Origin: Saccharopolyspora phatthalungensis
Lineage (GTDB): Bacteria > Actinomycetota > Actinomycetes > Mycobacteriales > Pseudonocardiaceae
Direction of reading: 5' to 3'
DNA length: 64,000 nt
NCBI RefSeq assembly: GCF_014203395.1
Contig: NZ_JACHIW010000001.1
Coordinates: 2,666,001-2,730,000 of the forward strand
Position numbers and translations under genes: made by a program. The notes beneath the pieces are model-generated. The model did not search any database. It saw only the letters and a program-made list of their open reading frames with translations, and was not told the origin of the DNA. Below are positions 1 through 8,691 of the stretch, in pieces; position 1 is the stretch's first letter, and every line of letters begins with the position of its first letter.

Positions 1-722
1 ACGCGGCCGACCGGGCGGTGCGCGACGAGCTGGCCGGACTCATCCCGGAACTGAGCGCGTTGGCCACCGACAATCGGGCTTTCCTGTTGCGGGTCACCAG
101 ATACCTGGCTGGCACCGTCGGGATCGACCAGTTCCTGGACTGCGGGGCGGGGCTGCCGACGCTGGAGAACACGCACGAGGTCGCGCAGCGGAGCAACCGG
201 GACGCGACCGTCGTTTACGTCGACAACGATCCGATGGCCATCGTGCATGGGCGTGCCCTGCTCGCGGAGAACGACCGGACGCACTACGTCGCGGCGGACA
301 TCACCGATCCTCGGCAACTCCTGGCCGCGCACGGTGTCGCCAGGGGGCTGGACTGGACCTCGCCGATCGCGCTGTACCTGATCGGCACGCTGCACCACAT
401 CTCCGGCGAGTTCGGCCTGCCCGAACTGATGGCGTACTACATCGACGCCCTGCCGTCCGGCTCGTACGTGGCGATCAGCCACTTCTGCCGTCCCGAAGAC
501 GCCGAAACGGCCAAGCTGGCTGGCCGAACGGAGGCGGCCTGCCTCGCCACGATGGGTACCTGTTGGTTTCGGTCCGGCGAGGAGATCACCGGCTTCTTTT
601 CCGGGCTCGCCCTGCTCGAACCGGGCCTGGTGCCGGTCGCGCGCTGGTGGCCGGAAGGGCCGCAAGGACCGGTGGACTCCTTCCAGCGCCTGCTGATCGG
701 CGGCGTTGCGCGCAAGCCCTGA
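1..722 (+). CDS. SAM-dependent methyltransferase, DUF574 family (5' end outside window)
   Basis: The reading frame is open to the window edge, and the product starts in the middle of the usual N-terminal region of this family, so the true start lies upstream. Residues following the family pattern are visible: the SAM-binding segment FLDCGAGLPT, then VVYVDNDPMAIVHGRALL, and a TLHHI segment. The family (S-adenosyl methyltransferase DUF574, Methyltransf_19) is abundant in actinomycetes and its substrates are mostly unknown. Assignment to the family is firm; the substrate cannot be inferred. It is separate from the genes that follow, the next one being on the opposite strand. Confidence 0.85.
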   Translation, partial: AADRAVRDELAGLIPELSALATDNRAFLLRVTRYLAGTVGIDQFLDCGAGLPTLENTHEVAQRSNRDATVVYVDNDPMAIVHGRALLAENDRTHYVAADITDPRQLLAAHGVARGLDWTSPIALYLIGTLHHISGEFGLPELMAYYIDALPSGSYVAISHFCRPEDAETAKLAGRTEAACLATMGTCWFRSGEEITGFFSGLALLEPGLVPVARWWPEGPQGPVDSFQRLLIGGVARKP

Positions 723-743
723 CAGGCCCTGCGCGGCGATCGG

Positions 744-1259
744 TCAGTATTCCTGGGTTTCGACCTGCGTGGGGTGGTCGTGCCAGGTCGCGATCACCGA
801 TGAGCCGTGTTGACCCGCGGTGAATTCCACCCGCAGCCAACCGGCTACCTGGTCCCAGGTCTGCACCGTGTAGCCGGAACGCGGCACCGCCGAAACCAGG
901 TCAGCTCCGTCGGGACGCAGCGAGAGCACGACCTTGCCGCCCTTGACGTCGTACGTGCGCACCTCGCCGGCCTCCTCGCTCGGCGGCGTGCTCGACGGCG
1001 TGCTCGACGGCGGGTCGGGCTCGGTCTCCGAGGTAGGGGAGTCCACTGTGTCCGAAGGCGGCGGTGCCGGCGCGTTCGAGGTGGGCGGGGGCAGCGGCGA
1101 TTCCGTCGGCGGCAACGGAACAGGGCGGACCAGCGGAACCGCGTCGGGTTGCTCGAATACCGCGCCGCGGATGACATCGCGCACGCCGAGCCAGGCCAGC
1201 GTTACGGCGGCGGTGGTCGCGGTCAACCAGACGCCGACGTAGCAGACGGCTTGTTTCAT
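744..1259 (-). CDS. Membrane-anchored proline/serine/threonine-rich protein
   Basis: The protein has about 171 residues. One N-terminal hydrophobic segment (about residues 5-28) is followed by a long low-complexity linker rich in Pro, Ser, Thr and Glu (about 45-105) and a small C-terminal domain of about 65 residues. This suggests a single-pass protein with an extracytoplasmic domain on a flexible stalk. The ATG at 1259 was chosen because it directly precedes the hydrophobic segment; a GTG six bases upstream is an alternative. It is divergent from the two-component system, which it might serve as a sensor accessory, but that is only positional inference. I do not recognise the C-terminal domain. 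Confidence 0.7.
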   Translation of the reverse strand: MKQAVCYVGVWLTATTAAVTLAWLGVRDVIRGAVFEQPDAVPLVRPVPLPPTESPLPPPTSNAPAPPPSDTVDSPTSETEPDPPSSTPSSTPPSEEAGEVRTYDVKGGKVVLSLRPDGADLVSAVPRSGYTVQTWDQVAGWLRVEFTAGQHGSSVIATWHDHPTQVETQEY

Positions 1260-1416
1260 GCGCACGGGAGCGACATCCTTCACCGCCGGGCCATGAATGC
1301 GCAAGCAACCCCGGGCATTCGGCCGCGCGGCCCCAGGGCGACCGCTTGCGGTGTGCCGGAGCTCACCCGCAGACCGCAAGCCGAAGAACTCTCACAGGGC
1401 CCGTATCGTCGCCGCC

Positions 1417-2094
1417 ATGGCTGTGGTTCTGGTTGTCGAGGACGATCCGGTGGTGCGGGCGGCGATGATCCGCGACCTGTCCGCGCGCGATTGGGCGGTC
1501 CGCAGCGTCGGGACGGCCCTGGCTTCGCTGCGCGAGGTCGCCGAACACTCCCCGGATGTCATCATCCTCGATCTCGGCCTGCCCGACCTCGACGGCGGCG
1601 AGACGCTGAAGATGATCCGCGGGATCTCCAACGTGCCGACCATCGTGGCGACCGCCCGCGACGACGAGAGCGAGATCGTGCGCCTGTTGCGCGCGGGCGC
1701 GGACGACTACGTCGTCAAGCCGTTCTCCAGCGAACACCTCAACGCGCGCATCGAAGCGGTGCTCCGGCGGGCCCGCGGCGCGCAGCCTTCGCAGGTGCTG
1801 GAGGCCGGCGGGCTGCACATCGACGTCGACAGCAGGGTTGCGAAGTTGCGCGGCACCGAGCTGGACCTGAGCCGGCGCGAGTTCGACCTGCTCGCCTACC
1901 TCACCGCCCGGCCGGGCAAGGTGGTGCCGCGCCGCGAGCTGCTCGCCCAGGTGTGGCGCCAGTCCTACGGCGACGACCAGACCATCGACGTCCACCTGTC
2001 CTGGTTGCGGCGCAAGCTCGGTGAAAGCGCCGCAGAGCCGCGCTACCTGCATACCGTCCGCGGCGTCGGCGTGAAGCTCGTGGCACCGGAATGA
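1417..2094 (+). CDS. OmpR/PhoB-family response regulator
   Basis: This is a DNA-binding response regulator of about 225 residues. The receiver domain has the acidic pair in VVEDDP (D9, D10), the phosphoacceptor D52 in ILDLGLPD, the conserved Thr/Ala switch region (VATARDD) and Lys in YVVKPF. The C-terminal winged helix carries the typical LSRREFDLLAYL and HLSWLRRKLGE segments with a final RGVGVKL. The stop overlaps the start of the histidine kinase gene (ATGA), so the two are translationally coupled and form a classical pair. The signal sensed is unknown. Confidence 0.95.
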   Translation: MAVVLVVEDDPVVRAAMIRDLSARDWAVRSVGTALASLREVAEHSPDVIILDLGLPDLDGGETLKMIRGISNVPTIVATARDDESEIVRLLRAGADDYVVKPFSSEHLNARIEAVLRRARGAQPSQVLEAGGLHIDVDSRVAKLRGTELDLSRREFDLLAYLTARPGKVVPRRELLAQVWRQSYGDDQTIDVHLSWLRRKLGESAAEPRYLHTVRGVGVKLVAPE

Positions 2095-3437
2095 GGCGCA
2101 CGATCGTCCTGGTGGCGCTGGCGGTGACCTCGATGGTCGCGCTGGCGTTTCTTATCCCGCTCGGCCTGATGATCAAGGAAATGGCCCGCGACCAGGCGAT
2201 GTCCGATGCCGAACGGCAAGCGGTGGCGCTGGCGCCGGTGCTGGCCACCACGACCGATCACGCGCTGGTCGGCAAGGCGATCGCCAGCACCCACGCCGGT
2301 CAGGCCGGATGGCTCGCGGTGTACCTGCCGGATGGCGGTGTGGTGGGCGAACCCCGGGTCGGCGCCGGTGACGTGCACCTGGCGATGGCGAAGGTGCGGA
2401 CCTCCAGCATTGAAGTGCCCGGCGGCACGGCGTTCGTGCAACCGATCGCGCTGGACGGCGGTCGCACCGCACTCGCCGAGGTCTTCGTGCCGGCCGAGGA
2501 GCAAACCCGCGGCGTGCTGCGGTCCTGGCTGGTGCTCGGCGCCGTCGGGTTGCTCCTGGTCGCTGGATCATTGCTGGTCGCCGACCGGCTGGCGGCCCGC
2601 GTCGTGCGCGCCACGACCCGACTCGCGCACGCCTCGTCCTCGCTTGGCGCCGGAGACCTCAGCGTCCGGGTGCTTCCCAGCGGACCGCCCGAGCTGGTGG
2701 AGGCGGGGCGCGCGTTCAACAGCATGGCCGACCGGGTGCGCCAGCTGCTCGCCGCCGAGCGCGAGATGGCAGCAGATCTCTCGCACCGGCTGCGCACCCC
2801 GCTGACGGCGTTGCGGCTCAACGCCGAGGCGCTGGGCGACGATCAGGCTGCGGAACAGACCCGGGTGGCCGTCGACCGGCTGGAGCGCGAGGTCGATCTC
2901 GTGATCACCAGCGCCCGCCGGTCCGGCCCCGGTGAGGAAGCCGAGTGCGACGTCGCGGGATTGTTGCGGGAGCGGCTCGAATTCTGGTCGGCGTTGGCCG
3001 AGGACCAGCAGCGGCCGTGGTGCCTGCGCGGCGCGGAGGGGGAGATCTACGTCCCGGTACCGAGCGCGGAACTCGCCGCGTCGGTGGATGCCGTGGTCGG
3101 CAACGTCTTCCGGCACACGCCGGAGGAGACCGAGTTCGTGGTGTCGGTGCAGCGCAACGACGGCGTGGTCGGCGTGATCGTGGAAGACGCGGGCCCCGGG
3201 GTGGCGGAGCTGTCCGATGCCGTGCAGCGCGGGCGCAGCAGCGCCGGGTCGACCGGGTTGGGGCTGGACATCGCCCGCCGGGTCGCCGAATCCACCGGCG
3301 GGCGGCTCGCCGTCGACCGCTCCAGCCTCGGCGGTGCCCGGGTGTGCATGTGGCTGTGGCAGCGCCCGGCGGCGCCGAAGTCCGTGCGCCGCCGCGATCG
3401 CCGCAGACGAACCCGCGAAGCGTTCTGGCTGGCCTGA
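2091..3437 (+). CDS. Sensor histidine kinase with HAMP domain
   Basis: This is a membrane histidine kinase of about 448 residues. The first transmembrane segment is at about residues 4-27, followed by an extracytoplasmic sensor of about 110 residues and a second transmembrane segment around 145-165. A HAMP-like linker, the dimerization helix with the phosphoacceptor His in DLSHRLRTPLTAL, and a HATPase domain ending with the G2-box GLGLDIARRVAESTGG follow. The basic C-terminus (RRRDRRRRTRE) is unusual. It is coupled to the preceding response regulator and presumably phosphorylates it. Confidence 0.95.
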   Translation: MRRTIVLVALAVTSMVALAFLIPLGLMIKEMARDQAMSDAERQAVALAPVLATTTDHALVGKAIASTHAGQAGWLAVYLPDGGVVGEPRVGAGDVHLAMAKVRTSSIEVPGGTAFVQPIALDGGRTALAEVFVPAEEQTRGVLRSWLVLGAVGLLLVAGSLLVADRLAARVVRATTRLAHASSSLGAGDLSVRVLPSGPPELVEAGRAFNSMADRVRQLLAAEREMAADLSHRLRTPLTALRLNAEALGDDQAAEQTRVAVDRLEREVDLVITSARRSGPGEEAECDVAGLLRERLEFWSALAEDQQRPWCLRGAEGEIYVPVPSAELAASVDAVVGNVFRHTPEETEFVVSVQRNDGVVGVIVEDAGPGVAELSDAVQRGRSSAGSTGLGLDIARRVAESTGGRLAVDRSSLGGARVCMWLWQRPAAPKSVRRRDRRRRTREAFWLA

Positions 3438-3512
3438 CCGCCGCGATTCCCGGCACTGTTGCCGCACAACCGTGTGTGCTGACCGTCAGCATGGGTGATT
3501 ACCCTCGCTGGT

Positions 3513-3614
3513 GTGCTGACTGTGTCGACCGTGAACGTCAACGGCCTGCGCGCCGCCGCCAAGAAGGGCTTCGTGGAGTGGCTCGCCGCCACCGAGGGAT
3601 TGCTGCACATGTGA
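3513..3614 (+). pseudogene. xth: Exodeoxyribonuclease III, N-terminal fragment cut by the prophage
   Basis: The GTG at 3513 opens a frame whose product matches the ExoIII N-terminus. It carries the conserved Asn in TVNVNGLRAA (equivalent of Asn7 of the E. coli enzyme, a metal/substrate contact) and the helix with KKGFVEWLAATE. After 28 codons the frame crosses the attL core GAGG and enters phage DNA, which adds GLLHM and a TGA at 3612. The rest of the gene lies at 51667-52392. Without prophage excision this fragment cannot be active. Confidence 0.93.
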
Positions 3615-3617
3615 CAC
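3594..3617. other. attL: core GAGG plus phage arm
   Basis: The core GAGG is at 3594-3597. To its left is the xth coding sequence; to its right is phage DNA with the arm GTGACAC at 3611-3617. This arm is the inverse complement of GTGTCAC at 51654-51660 in attR. The spacing from arm to core is 13 bases here and 15 bases at attR, giving a nearly symmetric attP of the type bound by large serine integrases. The exact crossover dinucleotide within GAGG cannot be told from sequence. Confidence 0.85.
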
Positions 3618-3637
3618 TGTTTAAATGAAATCAACAC
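3617..3637. promoter_or_regulatory. Palindromic operator-like site upstream of the integrase
   Basis: The sequence CTGTTTAA-N5-ATCAACAC fits the consensus GTGTTRAA-N5-TTYAACAC seen at four other places in the prophage, with mismatches in each arm. It lies about 70 bases before the integrase start, so a repressor bound here could control integrase expression. Confidence 0.6.
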
Positions 3638-3704
3638 GACCCCACTCGGGCGACCATAACGCCAGCTCAGCGCCTCGCGGGACGGATCAGCCGTCCGAGG
3701 ACCG

Positions 3705-5186
3705 GTGATCCCCGTGGGCAAACCGGTTGGGATCTATGTTCGGATCAGCGACGACCGCGAAGGCCGCGAACTGGGTGTCGAACGCCAGGAGGAGGACTGC
3801 CGGAAGGTCGCTGTGCGCGAAGGCGACACGGTGGTTGACCTCTACAAGGACAACGACATCGGCGCATCGACCCGCTCGAAGAAGCCGCGCCCGGACTACA
3901 AGCGGATGCTGGCCGACGCCAAACACGGCCGCATCCACAAGATCATCGCCTACACGTCGGGCCGGTTGACCCGCAGGCCACGCGAGCACGAGGGCCAGAT
4001 CGAGCTGGCCGAGCGCTACGGCACCGAGTTCCAGTACGTCGCATCGCCGAGCTTCGACCTGAACACTTCGGCGGGCCGCCGGATCGCCCGCATCCTCGCT
4101 GCTAACGACGCGGGTGAGGCCGAGGACATCAGCGAGCGCGTGTGCAGGGAGAAGCAGCAGGCGCTTGCTCGCGGCGAGTGGATCGGCGGCGCACGCCCGT
4201 TCGGATACCAGGGGACGATCCGGGACGCCTACGGCAACGTGATCAACCGCGAAGATGTCGGCATCAAGATCATCGAGCACGAGGCCGCCATGATCCAGGA
4301 CGCCGTGCAGCGGGTGATCTCCGGCGAGAGCTTGTACGCGATCTGCGAGAAGTGGACCCATTCGGGCGTACCGACCCCGCGCGGCTCGAAGCGCTGGTAC
4401 CCGGCCACGCTCAAGCGCATCCTCGTCCGCCCGCGCAACATCGGGCTGATGGAGCACCGCGGCGTCGTGCTGGAGGGCGCGAAAGCGATCTGGCCGCCGA
4501 TCATCACCGAGGACGAGTACCACGCCGTCCGCGCGATCCTGCTCGACAACGAGCACCGGACCACGTACCGGGGCAGCCGGTCGCTCAAGTGGCTGGGCAC
4601 GAACCTCTACACCTGCGGCGTCTGCCAGGACTTGATGCGATCGGCGGGCATCTCGTCGCAGGGCGCGGGCGGTGAGAACCACGCGGCCTACCGGTGCAAG
4701 CACGGGCTCCACCTGTCGGTGCGCGCGGACCCGATCGACGCGATCGTGAACACCTACGTCTGCGCCCGGCTCGCCAAGCACGGCGCGGACCTGATCGGGG
4801 TTCCCGACGGCGACGCGGTGGACCTGCACACCGAGGCGAACGCGCTGCGGGCGCGGATCACGGAGCTGGAGGACATGCTGGGCGAGGGCGAACTCTCGCG
4901 CACGGCCTTCCTCCGGCAGCGGAACAAGATCATAACCAAGCTGGATGGGGTCAACGCCGACCTGGCCTCACGCTCCACCGGCTCGGTGCTCAGCGGAGTC
5001 GCGGACGCACCGAACCCGGCCGAGGTGTTCATGAACCCGGAGCTGACGCCGATCGAGCGCAAGCGGGCGATCGTGGACGCGCTGTGCACAGTCACGATCT
5101 TGAAGGGCAGGAAGGGGCGCAAACCTGCGCACCTGGCGGGCGACTACCGCGACCGGGTGGTCATCAAGAAGAAGGACGCAGTATGA
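3705..5186 (+). CDS. int: Large serine integrase
   Basis: This 493-residue site-specific recombinase inserts and excises the phage genome. The resolvase domain begins with GIYVRISDD, whose Ser15 is the nucleophile, and continues with the RLTRRPRE segment. The recombinase domain follows (about residues 165-270, with RPFGYQG and the later PRGSKRWYPATLKRIL). A zinc ribbon has a CGVC pair at about 306-309 and the later YRCKHG. A coiled-coil region is at about 375-415 and the C-terminus is basic. The length is typical of the family. It is transcribed away from attL. The GTG at 3705 follows GAGG at short distance; GTG at 3714 is an alternative start. The next gene overlaps by ATGA. Confidence 0.97.
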   Translation: MIPVGKPVGIYVRISDDREGRELGVERQEEDCRKVAVREGDTVVDLYKDNDIGASTRSKKPRPDYKRMLADAKHGRIHKIIAYTSGRLTRRPREHEGQIELAERYGTEFQYVASPSFDLNTSAGRRIARILAANDAGEAEDISERVCREKQQALARGEWIGGARPFGYQGTIRDAYGNVINREDVGIKIIEHEAAMIQDAVQRVISGESLYAICEKWTHSGVPTPRGSKRWYPATLKRILVRPRNIGLMEHRGVVLEGAKAIWPPIITEDEYHAVRAILLDNEHRTTYRGSRSLKWLGTNLYTCGVCQDLMRSAGISSQGAGGENHAAYRCKHGLHLSVRADPIDAIVNTYVCARLAKHGADLIGVPDGDAVDLHTEANALRARITELEDMLGEGELSRTAFLRQRNKIITKLDGVNADLASRSTGSVLSGVADAPNPAEVFMNPELTPIERKRAIVDALCTVTILKGRKGRKPAHLAGDYRDRVVIKKKDAV

Positions 5187-5599
5187 CCAAGCGCGATATT
5201 GGAGCCATGCCCGCCACCGCCGAGGATGGGTCCGAGCTGAAACCGACGTTCCAGCAGGAGATCATGAAACTGTTCGCGGAGTGGGAGCAGCAGAGCCGCG
5301 AACGCCCTGCCCGCCTGTCCGACCTGGTGGACGAGGACTACGAGGTGCCCGACGTCGTGGATTTCGTCCGCACCCGCGTCGAGGAGGAGCGCGAGGACGT
5401 GCCTGATCAGCGCAGCCGGCGGGCGCTGGAGGGCAAGCGGCGCGTGCTCGACGAGATCGACAAGCTGATCGAGGCGGACCCGTGCGAGGGCATGCCGGGC
5501 TACCAGAGGTTCTGGGATCTGCGCTGGGTGGTGTTCGGCTTCGCCGCCGAGTACGAGGACCACCCGGACTTCCACGACGACTACCGGTACCAGCGCTAA
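5183..5599 (+). CDS. Acidic protein coupled to the integrase, unknown function
   Basis: The protein has 138 residues, is strongly acidic and is predicted largely helical. Its ATG overlaps the integrase stop (ATGA). No family is recognised. Its coupling to a serine integrase makes it a candidate for a regulator of recombination, possibly the directionality factor, but such factors share no common sequence and many lie elsewhere in the genome. A strong terminator follows immediately, so integrase and this gene form a two-gene unit. Confidence 0.85.
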   Translation: MTKRDIGAMPATAEDGSELKPTFQQEIMKLFAEWEQQSRERPARLSDLVDEDYEVPDVVDFVRTRVEEEREDVPDQRSRRALEGKRRVLDEIDKLIEADPCEGMPGYQRFWDLRWVVFGFAAEYEDHPDFHDDYRYQR

Positions 5600-5608
5600 C
5601 AGATACCA

Positions 5609-5643
5609 GAGGCCCCCGGCGCGGGCTGCGCGCCGGGGGCCTC
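5609..5643 (+). terminator. Terminator hairpin after the integrase operon
   Basis: There is a perfect 15-bp stem: GAGGCCCCCGGCGCG at 5609-5623 and its complement at 5629-5643, with a 5-base loop GGCTG. It lies just after the stop at 5599 and before the converging gene ending at 5697, so it may act in both directions. Confidence 0.9.
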
Positions 5644-5696
5644 ATCTGAGCAACGTATCACCCGGTCAGAAAGTCACGGGTGCTCCGCGCCGCTGC

Positions 5697-6032
5697 TCAT
5701 GGCGTCGCACTGTCAATCGTCCAGACGCGCGTTTCGTTGAGGAGTTCCTTGCTCCGCAGCGCGTCTTCGAGGCTTACGCCTTCGCGGTTGGCGATCGCGC
5801 ACAGGTAGATCAGGACGTCGGCCAGTTCCTCGGAGACGGTGCCGGTGATCGAGCCGTGGTCGATCGGCAGGCGTTCCCGCTTGCGGACGGCCTTGAACAG
5901 CTCGCCGACCTCTTCGCCGAGCTTGAGGGACTGCTCCAGCACAGTGCTATCGGCGAACCCTCTCTCCTCCTCCATCTCGGCGACGTAGCGCTGAAGGTCG
6001 GCGAGGGTTGCGCCGGAACGGAGCGGCAGCAT
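5697..6032 (-). CDS. MazG-like nucleotide pyrophosphohydrolase
   Basis: This is an all-alpha NTP pyrophosphohydrolase of 111 residues with the MazG fold, which cleaves (d)NTPs to the monophosphate and pyrophosphate. The metal-binding motifs are present: GEEVGELFKA (ExxE) and SEELADVLIYL (ExxD). An AGGAGG site precedes the ATG by 10 bases. Phages often carry MazG relatives, proposed to alter the nucleotide pool or alarmone level. It is the first gene of the leftward cargo region. The preferred nucleotide is unknown. Confidence 0.88.
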   Translation of the reverse strand: MLPLRSGATLADLQRYVAEMEEERGFADSTVLEQSLKLGEEVGELFKAVRKRERLPIDHGSITGTVSEELADVLIYLCAIANREGVSLEDALRSKELLNETRVWTIDSATP

Positions 6033-6128
6033 CCTGCTGGTCCTCCTGGAATTTGGTGGGTGGATGGGGCACTGTATCCGCCTCGTTGACTGACGCGCGG
6101 TCGTGGTACTGGTCTTGACACAACGTGG

Positions 6129-7325
6129 TTACAACAGTGCCAACTGGTCTTCTGCGGCATAGCGCGGCGTGCTGGACCATCCCAGCCGGAGAGCTTCGCT
6201 CAAGGTCGCGGCGTGGGTTCCAACGGCCTTCCGCAGCTTCGTGGTGCTACGGCCCCGTGCGAGGGAGTAGGCCACGCGCTTGCCGGGTGCTTGCCATGAC
6301 CACGTGCCGATGACCTGGCCGTCCCAGATGACTGTGGGAAGTACCTCGCCGATCTGGTTGAACGCCTGCCGGGCAGGCAGCGAACCGAGATAGCGGCTCC
6401 TGGTCTCGAAGTAGGCTTTGAGCGCCACGTCCTCGTGGGCCAAGAAGTTGAGACCGGAGGAGCGTTGCTCGGGCGCGCTGGCCTGGAATTCCTCCCACCG
6501 CTGCCGGTACATGAACATCGGCGACGGGCTCCACGGCGCGAGCACGCGAACCCAGTCGCCACGTGATTCAGTCATAGCGGCGAGGATCGCGGTCCGGCTG
6601 AGTCCTGACCACCACATCGCGTCCTTGAGCGTGGCCGGGCCGTAGCGATCGAAGTAGGCGGCGATCAGTTCCCTGGTCGCGGTTCCCCGATCGGGCTTCA
6701 TGTCAAGTCCGGGATGTTGCTTCGCGGTCACTGCGAACGTGCGGTGTTCCCTGTTCCAGCATCCGGACGCGTTGACGTAGGTGAGGATTCCGCGCTCCCA
6801 CGCCAGCTTGAGTGCCAGTCGGACGGCGACGACAGGTCGGCGGGAGGTCACCAGACGAGTCTCGATGGCTCGGTGGTGCAGGGCGCCGTATACGAGGAGG
6901 AGGTCCGTGATGGCGTCGATAGCGGCGCTGATCGCGGACATGGGCAGGCTGGCGTTGGTAATGGCGCGTTGAGCGTCACGCTCGCGGAAGTGAAGCGTGG
7001 CTCCGTGCGCGGCAACAGCGAGTGGCAGCGGAAGCGTATGCAGCGTCTTCCGCATACAGCGCACGGTAATGACGTCGGACTGGGTCTCCGGCGCGAACAA
7101 GGTGGTGGCTACCTGTGGTGTTGTTCCACGCGCCAGCGCGGTCGCGTACGGCGAGGGTAACCGAGCAGCGTGGAGGCCGAGAGAGGCGTTGCTCATGTCC
7201 ACGATGGACGGAAACTTCGTACCGGTGGAGAGACCTTGCCGAGATAGAAGCCAATTCCACAGGAGTGCGGCCTCAGAGTTGTCGAGGTCGCACTCCTGCG
7301 TTGTCACCGGCATTGAGGGCGGCAT
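6129..7325 (-). CDS. Winged-helix DNA-binding protein, HTH_42 (AlkZ/YcaQ-like) superfamily
   Basis: The protein has 398 residues and the HTH_42 layout. An N-terminal region contains LGLHAARLPSPYATALARG, a central winged-helix part carries YFDRYGPATLKDAMWWSGL, and a C-terminal domain ends with a KRVAYSLARGRS segment. AlkZ-type DNA glycosylases of this superfamily use a catalytic QxQ in the position where this protein reads HAA, so the known glycosylase chemistry may be absent. No ribosome binding site precedes the ATG at 7325, so the message may be leaderless. G+C looks lower than in the phage structural genes, which suggests a cargo gene. Confidence 0.8.
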   Translation of the reverse strand: MPPSMPVTTQECDLDNSEAALLWNWLLSRQGLSTGTKFPSIVDMSNASLGLHAARLPSPYATALARGTTPQVATTLFAPETQSDVITVRCMRKTLHTLPLPLAVAAHGATLHFRERDAQRAITNASLPMSAISAAIDAITDLLLVYGALHHRAIETRLVTSRRPVVAVRLALKLAWERGILTYVNASGCWNREHRTFAVTAKQHPGLDMKPDRGTATRELIAAYFDRYGPATLKDAMWWSGLSRTAILAAMTESRGDWVRVLAPWSPSPMFMYRQRWEEFQASAPEQRSSGLNFLAHEDVALKAYFETRSRYLGSLPARQAFNQIGEVLPTVIWDGQVIGTWSWQAPGKRVAYSLARGRSTTKLRKAVGTHAATLSEALRLGWSSTPRYAAEDQLALL

Positions 7326-7380
7326 GAATCGGACACTATCACGCGATGAATGTCACGATGGTGAAACCGCACTGGCTTAC

Positions 7381-8691
7381 CTAGCCTTGACTGTTCCAAT
7401 TGGCCTCCACGAATTCCTTGAGTCGAACGTAGGACTCGTTGGTTTCCTTCCATTGCTCGTCGGTTCCCCACCAATGCTGATCGTTGTGGTGGATGTGAAA
7501 CTTCGACCAGTCGCCGTCCCAGTCAGACTGAAGGTGGGTTCCCTTCACCGAGTAGACATCGGCCTGATCGTAGACCTGGGTGCCGGGCAGCGGGACAAAG
7601 CGGAACAGGGATACGCGAGAGAGGTCAGAGCCGAGTTCGCTCAGTAGCGAAATCGTATCGTCGGTGGTCGTGTTGTTCTCGCCCGGGAATCCGTGGATGA
7701 CGAACACCTTGGCCTCAATCCCTGCATCGACCGTGGCGCGGATAGCGCGGGTGATCTGCTGGCGTTTCGTGTTCTTGCGCATGGCCTTCAGCAATGGCTC
7801 ACTGCCGGACTCCATGCCGTACTTGATTTCGATGCAACCAGACGCGGCCATCTTCCCTAGCAGGGTCTCGTCAATCGTGTCCACGCGAGACAACGCCGAC
7901 CACTTGAGGTTTAGGTCGGTGATCTTCTCGCAGATGTCGCCCACCTTGTTCTTATTGACAATGAAGTTGTCGTCGACGATGGCGAAGCCCTCGATGCCGT
8001 AGGAATCGATGAGGTGTGTCAGCTCGCGGCGAGCACTCTGCCCGCTGCGGTACTGGATTCGGGTTTGTCCGGCGGCGCAGAAGCTACAGGGGAACGGACA
8101 GCCACGCGAGAACATGACGTGCGCCATGCGATAGTTCCGCCCAGCCAACCGATCGGAGATCACGAAGTCCTCGGTCGGCAGCAGGTGACGCGCGGGCAAG
8201 GGGAGCTGGTCAATATCGCGCAGAAGAGGCCGGGAAGCCTCGTGTTTCAATTCGCCGTTGTCGTACCACCACGCTCCGGCGACACCCGCGAAGCTTTTGC
8301 CTGCCGCGCGGTCGAGAATCTCCAGTATCGATTCCTCCGACTCTCCATCGGTGGCGACGTGCGCCCTGAAATCGCGAATGCTATCGCGCGGGTAGAAGTT
8401 GCAATGAACACCGCCGACCATTACCAGCGCATCATCGCGAATCGTCGACGACATTCGAGCCTGGAGCATGATGCCATACGTGGCGGAGCTGGCGAGACTA
8501 AAGCCAACAGCGTCGAATTCCGACAGATCAAGACTGTCTGAATATGGAGTAACCTTTTCGATGACGACAGCATGCCCCGCCTGTTCAATGACGGCAGCAA
8601 GATACAGGACGCCGAAAGGTGGGAATTCCTTCCGATTCTCCTTGAAGCGTGCCATGTCGTAGACTTCTGGGTAGAGAAGGGCAACCTTCAT
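7381..8691 (-). CDS. Cobalamin-binding-domain radical SAM protein
   Basis: The protein has 436 residues. The N-terminal Rossmann-like B12-binding domain (about 1-135) lacks the DxHxxG motif. A radical SAM barrel follows, with the cluster motif CxxxCxxC at C198, C202 and C205 (GCPFPCSFC). The C-terminal part contains a FHIHHNDQHWWGTDEQW segment with many His and Trp. Members of this superfamily methylate unactivated carbons or rearrange substrates such as nucleotides. The start overlaps the end of the kinase gene (ATGA), so the two are co-translated. G+C is visibly lower than in the phage genes, pointing to separate acquisition. The substrate is unknown. Confidence 0.9.
   Translation of the reverse strand: MKVALLYPEVYDMARFKENRKEFPPFGVLYLAAVIEQAGHAVVIEKVTPYSDSLDLSEFDAVGFSLASSATYGIMLQARMSSTIRDDALVMVGGVHCNFYPRDSIRDFRAHVATDGESEESILEILDRAAGKSFAGVAGAWWYDNGELKHEASRPLLRDIDQLPLPARHLLPTEDFVISDRLAGRNYRMAHVMFSRGCPFPCSFCAAGQTRIQYRSGQSARRELTHLIDSYGIEGFAIVDDNFIVNKNKVGDICEKITDLNLKWSALSRVDTIDETLLGKMAASGCIEIKYGMESGSEPLLKAMRKNTKRQQITRAIRATVDAGIEAKVFVIHGFPGENNTTTDDTISLLSELGSDLSRVSLFRFVPLPGTQVYDQADVYSVKGTHLQSDWDGDWSKFHIHHNDQHWWGTDEQWKETNESYVRLKEFVEANWNSQG

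Noticed and set aside
807..2024. A long rightward reading frame across the response regulator region
   Set aside because: It is a G+C-driven shadow: Arg-rich low-complexity product, while the overlapping frames give a clear response regulator and membrane protein.
7381..8691. Radical SAM protein as a prokaryotic viperin
   Set aside because: It has an N-terminal cobalamin-binding-like domain and a different C-terminus, so it belongs to the B12-type radical SAM group. The kinase neighbour alone does not make it a viperin.
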